In this document: positions 63,181-64,000 of the stretch, piece by piece
Layout of the letters: every line of letters begins with the position of its first letter
How positions within the stretch are numbered: the stretch's first letter is position 1
Origin: CAYXVJ01 sp050309435
Lineage (GTDB): Bacteria > Bacillota > Clostridia > Saccharofermentanales > Fastidiosipilaceae
Assembly: GCA_050309435.1 (NCBI GenBank)
Contig: JBNRMJ010000011.1
Span: 229,921 to 293,920, forward strand
Direction: 5' to 3'
DNA: 64,000 bases
The notes under the pieces: model-generated
Database searches by the model: none
What the model was told of the DNA's origin: nothing
What the model saw: only the letters and a program-made list of their open reading frames with translations
Position numbers and translations under genes: made by a program

Positions 63181-64000
63181 TTATTCGCCGTTGGAACGGA
63201 AGGCATCCAGTTGCGACTGCACCTCATTAATAACATCATCGATGCCGGCATCCGTTAGCTGCTGACGATAATTCTCGATGGCCGTCATCAGGTCGCCTTG
63301 AGCTTTTCCAAGCATGAGCTGAACACCGAGGTTAACGTTGGCATTGGCGATATTCGAGAGTTGGACGGTCACATTCGCCGGGTTGAAAGTAAACCCTGCA
63401 AAGGGCGAGTCAATGGCCGTACTGCTCCATTCTTCGATCAGTTCGTAGCGAACAGGATCCTCGGAAGCAAGCGGAATATTCAGGCGATCGTTACGCAGCG
63501 CCCAGACCGAGAAGCCGAAACCGTCGACATCATCCGAGAAACTCTCCGGTCTGATAATCGTTCCATCCGCGATTTCGTACTGACGTCCCTCGATACCGTA
63601 CTGAATCAAATTGTAGTAAGCTTCGTCTGTCATAAACTTTTCGATGACCTTCAGGGCACGAACAGGATTCGACGAAGTATCAGATATGGCTGTCGTGTTA
63701 TCGACACCCGGTTTCTTAATGACTTTATTGTTGTCAACGGCGGGGCTCCACCAGTCAACATAGATATCGGGAAGAGAAATTTGATAACCGCCGTAGGTGC
63801 CCGTCCAATCCGGCATGTGTGTAATAAAGCCGGCAGACTGACCATTGAGCAGATTGTCCTTGGCACTGGTTTGGGTAGCCAGGATATCCTGCGGCCAGAA
63901 ACCGCGCTCGGCCCAGTCGGCCATCATTTCTACCCAGTCGGCAAACTCGTCGGTGAATGCCGGATGAATAATCTCACCGGTATCCGTAGTATCCGCCGCA
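63181..64000 (-). CDS. extracellular solute-binding protein, C-terminal part (runs off window)
   Basis: The frame is open from the window edge (no start seen; ADDTTDTGEIIHPAFTDEFA is the first readable segment) to a TAA at 63181. DWAERGFWPQDILATQTSAK, VRALKVIEKFMTDEAYYNLI and a C-terminal SQLDAFRSNGE tail fit the LplA-type oligosaccharide-binding proteins. The start and lipoprotein signal lie outside. It is a second sugar-binding protein close to the GH8/GH43 operon. Confidence 0.85.
   Translation of the reverse strand, partial: AADTTDTGEIIHPAFTDEFADWVEMMADWAERGFWPQDILATQTSAKDNLLNGQSAGFITHMPDWTGTYGGYQISLPDIYVDWWSPAVDNNKVIKKPGVDNTTAISDTSSNPVRALKVIEKFMTDEAYYNLIQYGIEGRQYEIADGTIIRPESFSDDVDGFGFSVWALRNDRLNIPLASEDPVRYELIEEWSSTAIDSPFAGFTFNPANVTVQLSNIANANVNLGVQLMLGKAQGDLMTAIENYRQQLTDAGIDDVINEVQSQLDAFRSNGE

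Noticed and set aside
1..64000. Mobile elements, CRISPR arrays, tRNA or rRNA genes
   Set aside because: I read all gaps and saw no transposase, direct-repeat array, cloverleaf with a conserved T-loop sequence or rRNA segments; a tool-based scan would be needed to exclude small RNAs.

Overview
The window is one contiguous bacterial chromosome segment of roughly 50% GC with dense, tightly spaced genes and strong Shine-Dalgarno sites. It has no rRNA, tRNA, CRISPR array or insertion sequence that I could see. An Rnf complex (CDGEAB order), a clustered type II fatty-acid synthase with a fused AccD-AccA, TipAS-MerR, DUF6062, a YedF-like protein, two lipoprotein-based sugar ABC systems and GH8/GH43 xylo-oligosaccharide enzymes point to an anaerobic, saccharolytic member of the Clostridia (Firmicutes). 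The less usual trait is a complete lower mevalonate pathway (mvk-mvaD-pmk-fni). Placement below class is inference only.

Layout. 1-7 kb: tail of a PHP phosphoesterase, then housekeeping and conserved clostridial genes (YedF-like, DUF6062, a P-loop protein with an Asp23-like tail, YebC), a DUF815-like ATPase with an altered Walker A, and release factor 3. 7-13 kb: a malto-oligosaccharide ABC operon (malE, small membrane protein, malF with a very long N-terminal extension, malG, ATPase). 13-22 kb: the fatty-acid synthesis operon fabH-fabG-fabF-accB-fabZ-accC-accDA-kinase on the minus strand, divergent from fabD. The intergenic region carries a striking 8-bp-periodic array of TTTGA/TCAAA half sites over the fabH promoter. 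22-25 kb: a MotA/TolQ/ZorA-like membrane protein with a long coiled tail and an unrecognised partner. 25-30 kb: 2-hydroxyacid dehydrogenase, alpha-amylase, HAD phosphatase, a degenerate GIY-YIG protein and a TipAS-type MerR regulator with a textbook 19-bp-spacer promoter. 30-35 kb: the Rnf operon, preceded by a 15-codon leader ORF that overlaps the rnfC start. 35-47 kb: sulfatase, flavin disulfide oxidoreductase, DJ-1 protein, an ABC exporter pair, PlsC-like acyltransferase, a pyrophosphatase-like/Nudix fusion, a PfkB sugar kinase, a zinc alcohol dehydrogenase and a small P-loop kinase. 47-52.7 kb: a plus-strand operon of a small membrane protein, a TctA-like permease and the four lower mevalonate genes. 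52.7-64 kb: a minus-strand carbohydrate region with kinase, sugar isomerase, LplABC-type transporter, GH43, GH8, a HAM1-like NTPase, an acyltransferase-domain protein and the C-terminal part of another solute-binding protein running off the end.

How the genes fit together. Maltodextrin uptake plus the cytoplasmic amylase, and xylo-oligosaccharide uptake plus GH8/GH43, feed sugars into fermentation. Rnf couples ferredoxin and NAD redox state to an ion gradient. Acetyl-CoA goes to lipids through Acc/Fab under an apparent MarR (FabT)-like operator. Isoprenoid precursors come from mevalonate. HMG-CoA synthase and reductase are not in the window and a carboxylate-type permease heads the mevalonate operon, so import of external mevalonate is a hypothesis worth testing. 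It and the ZorA-like pair are the most interesting candidates here.
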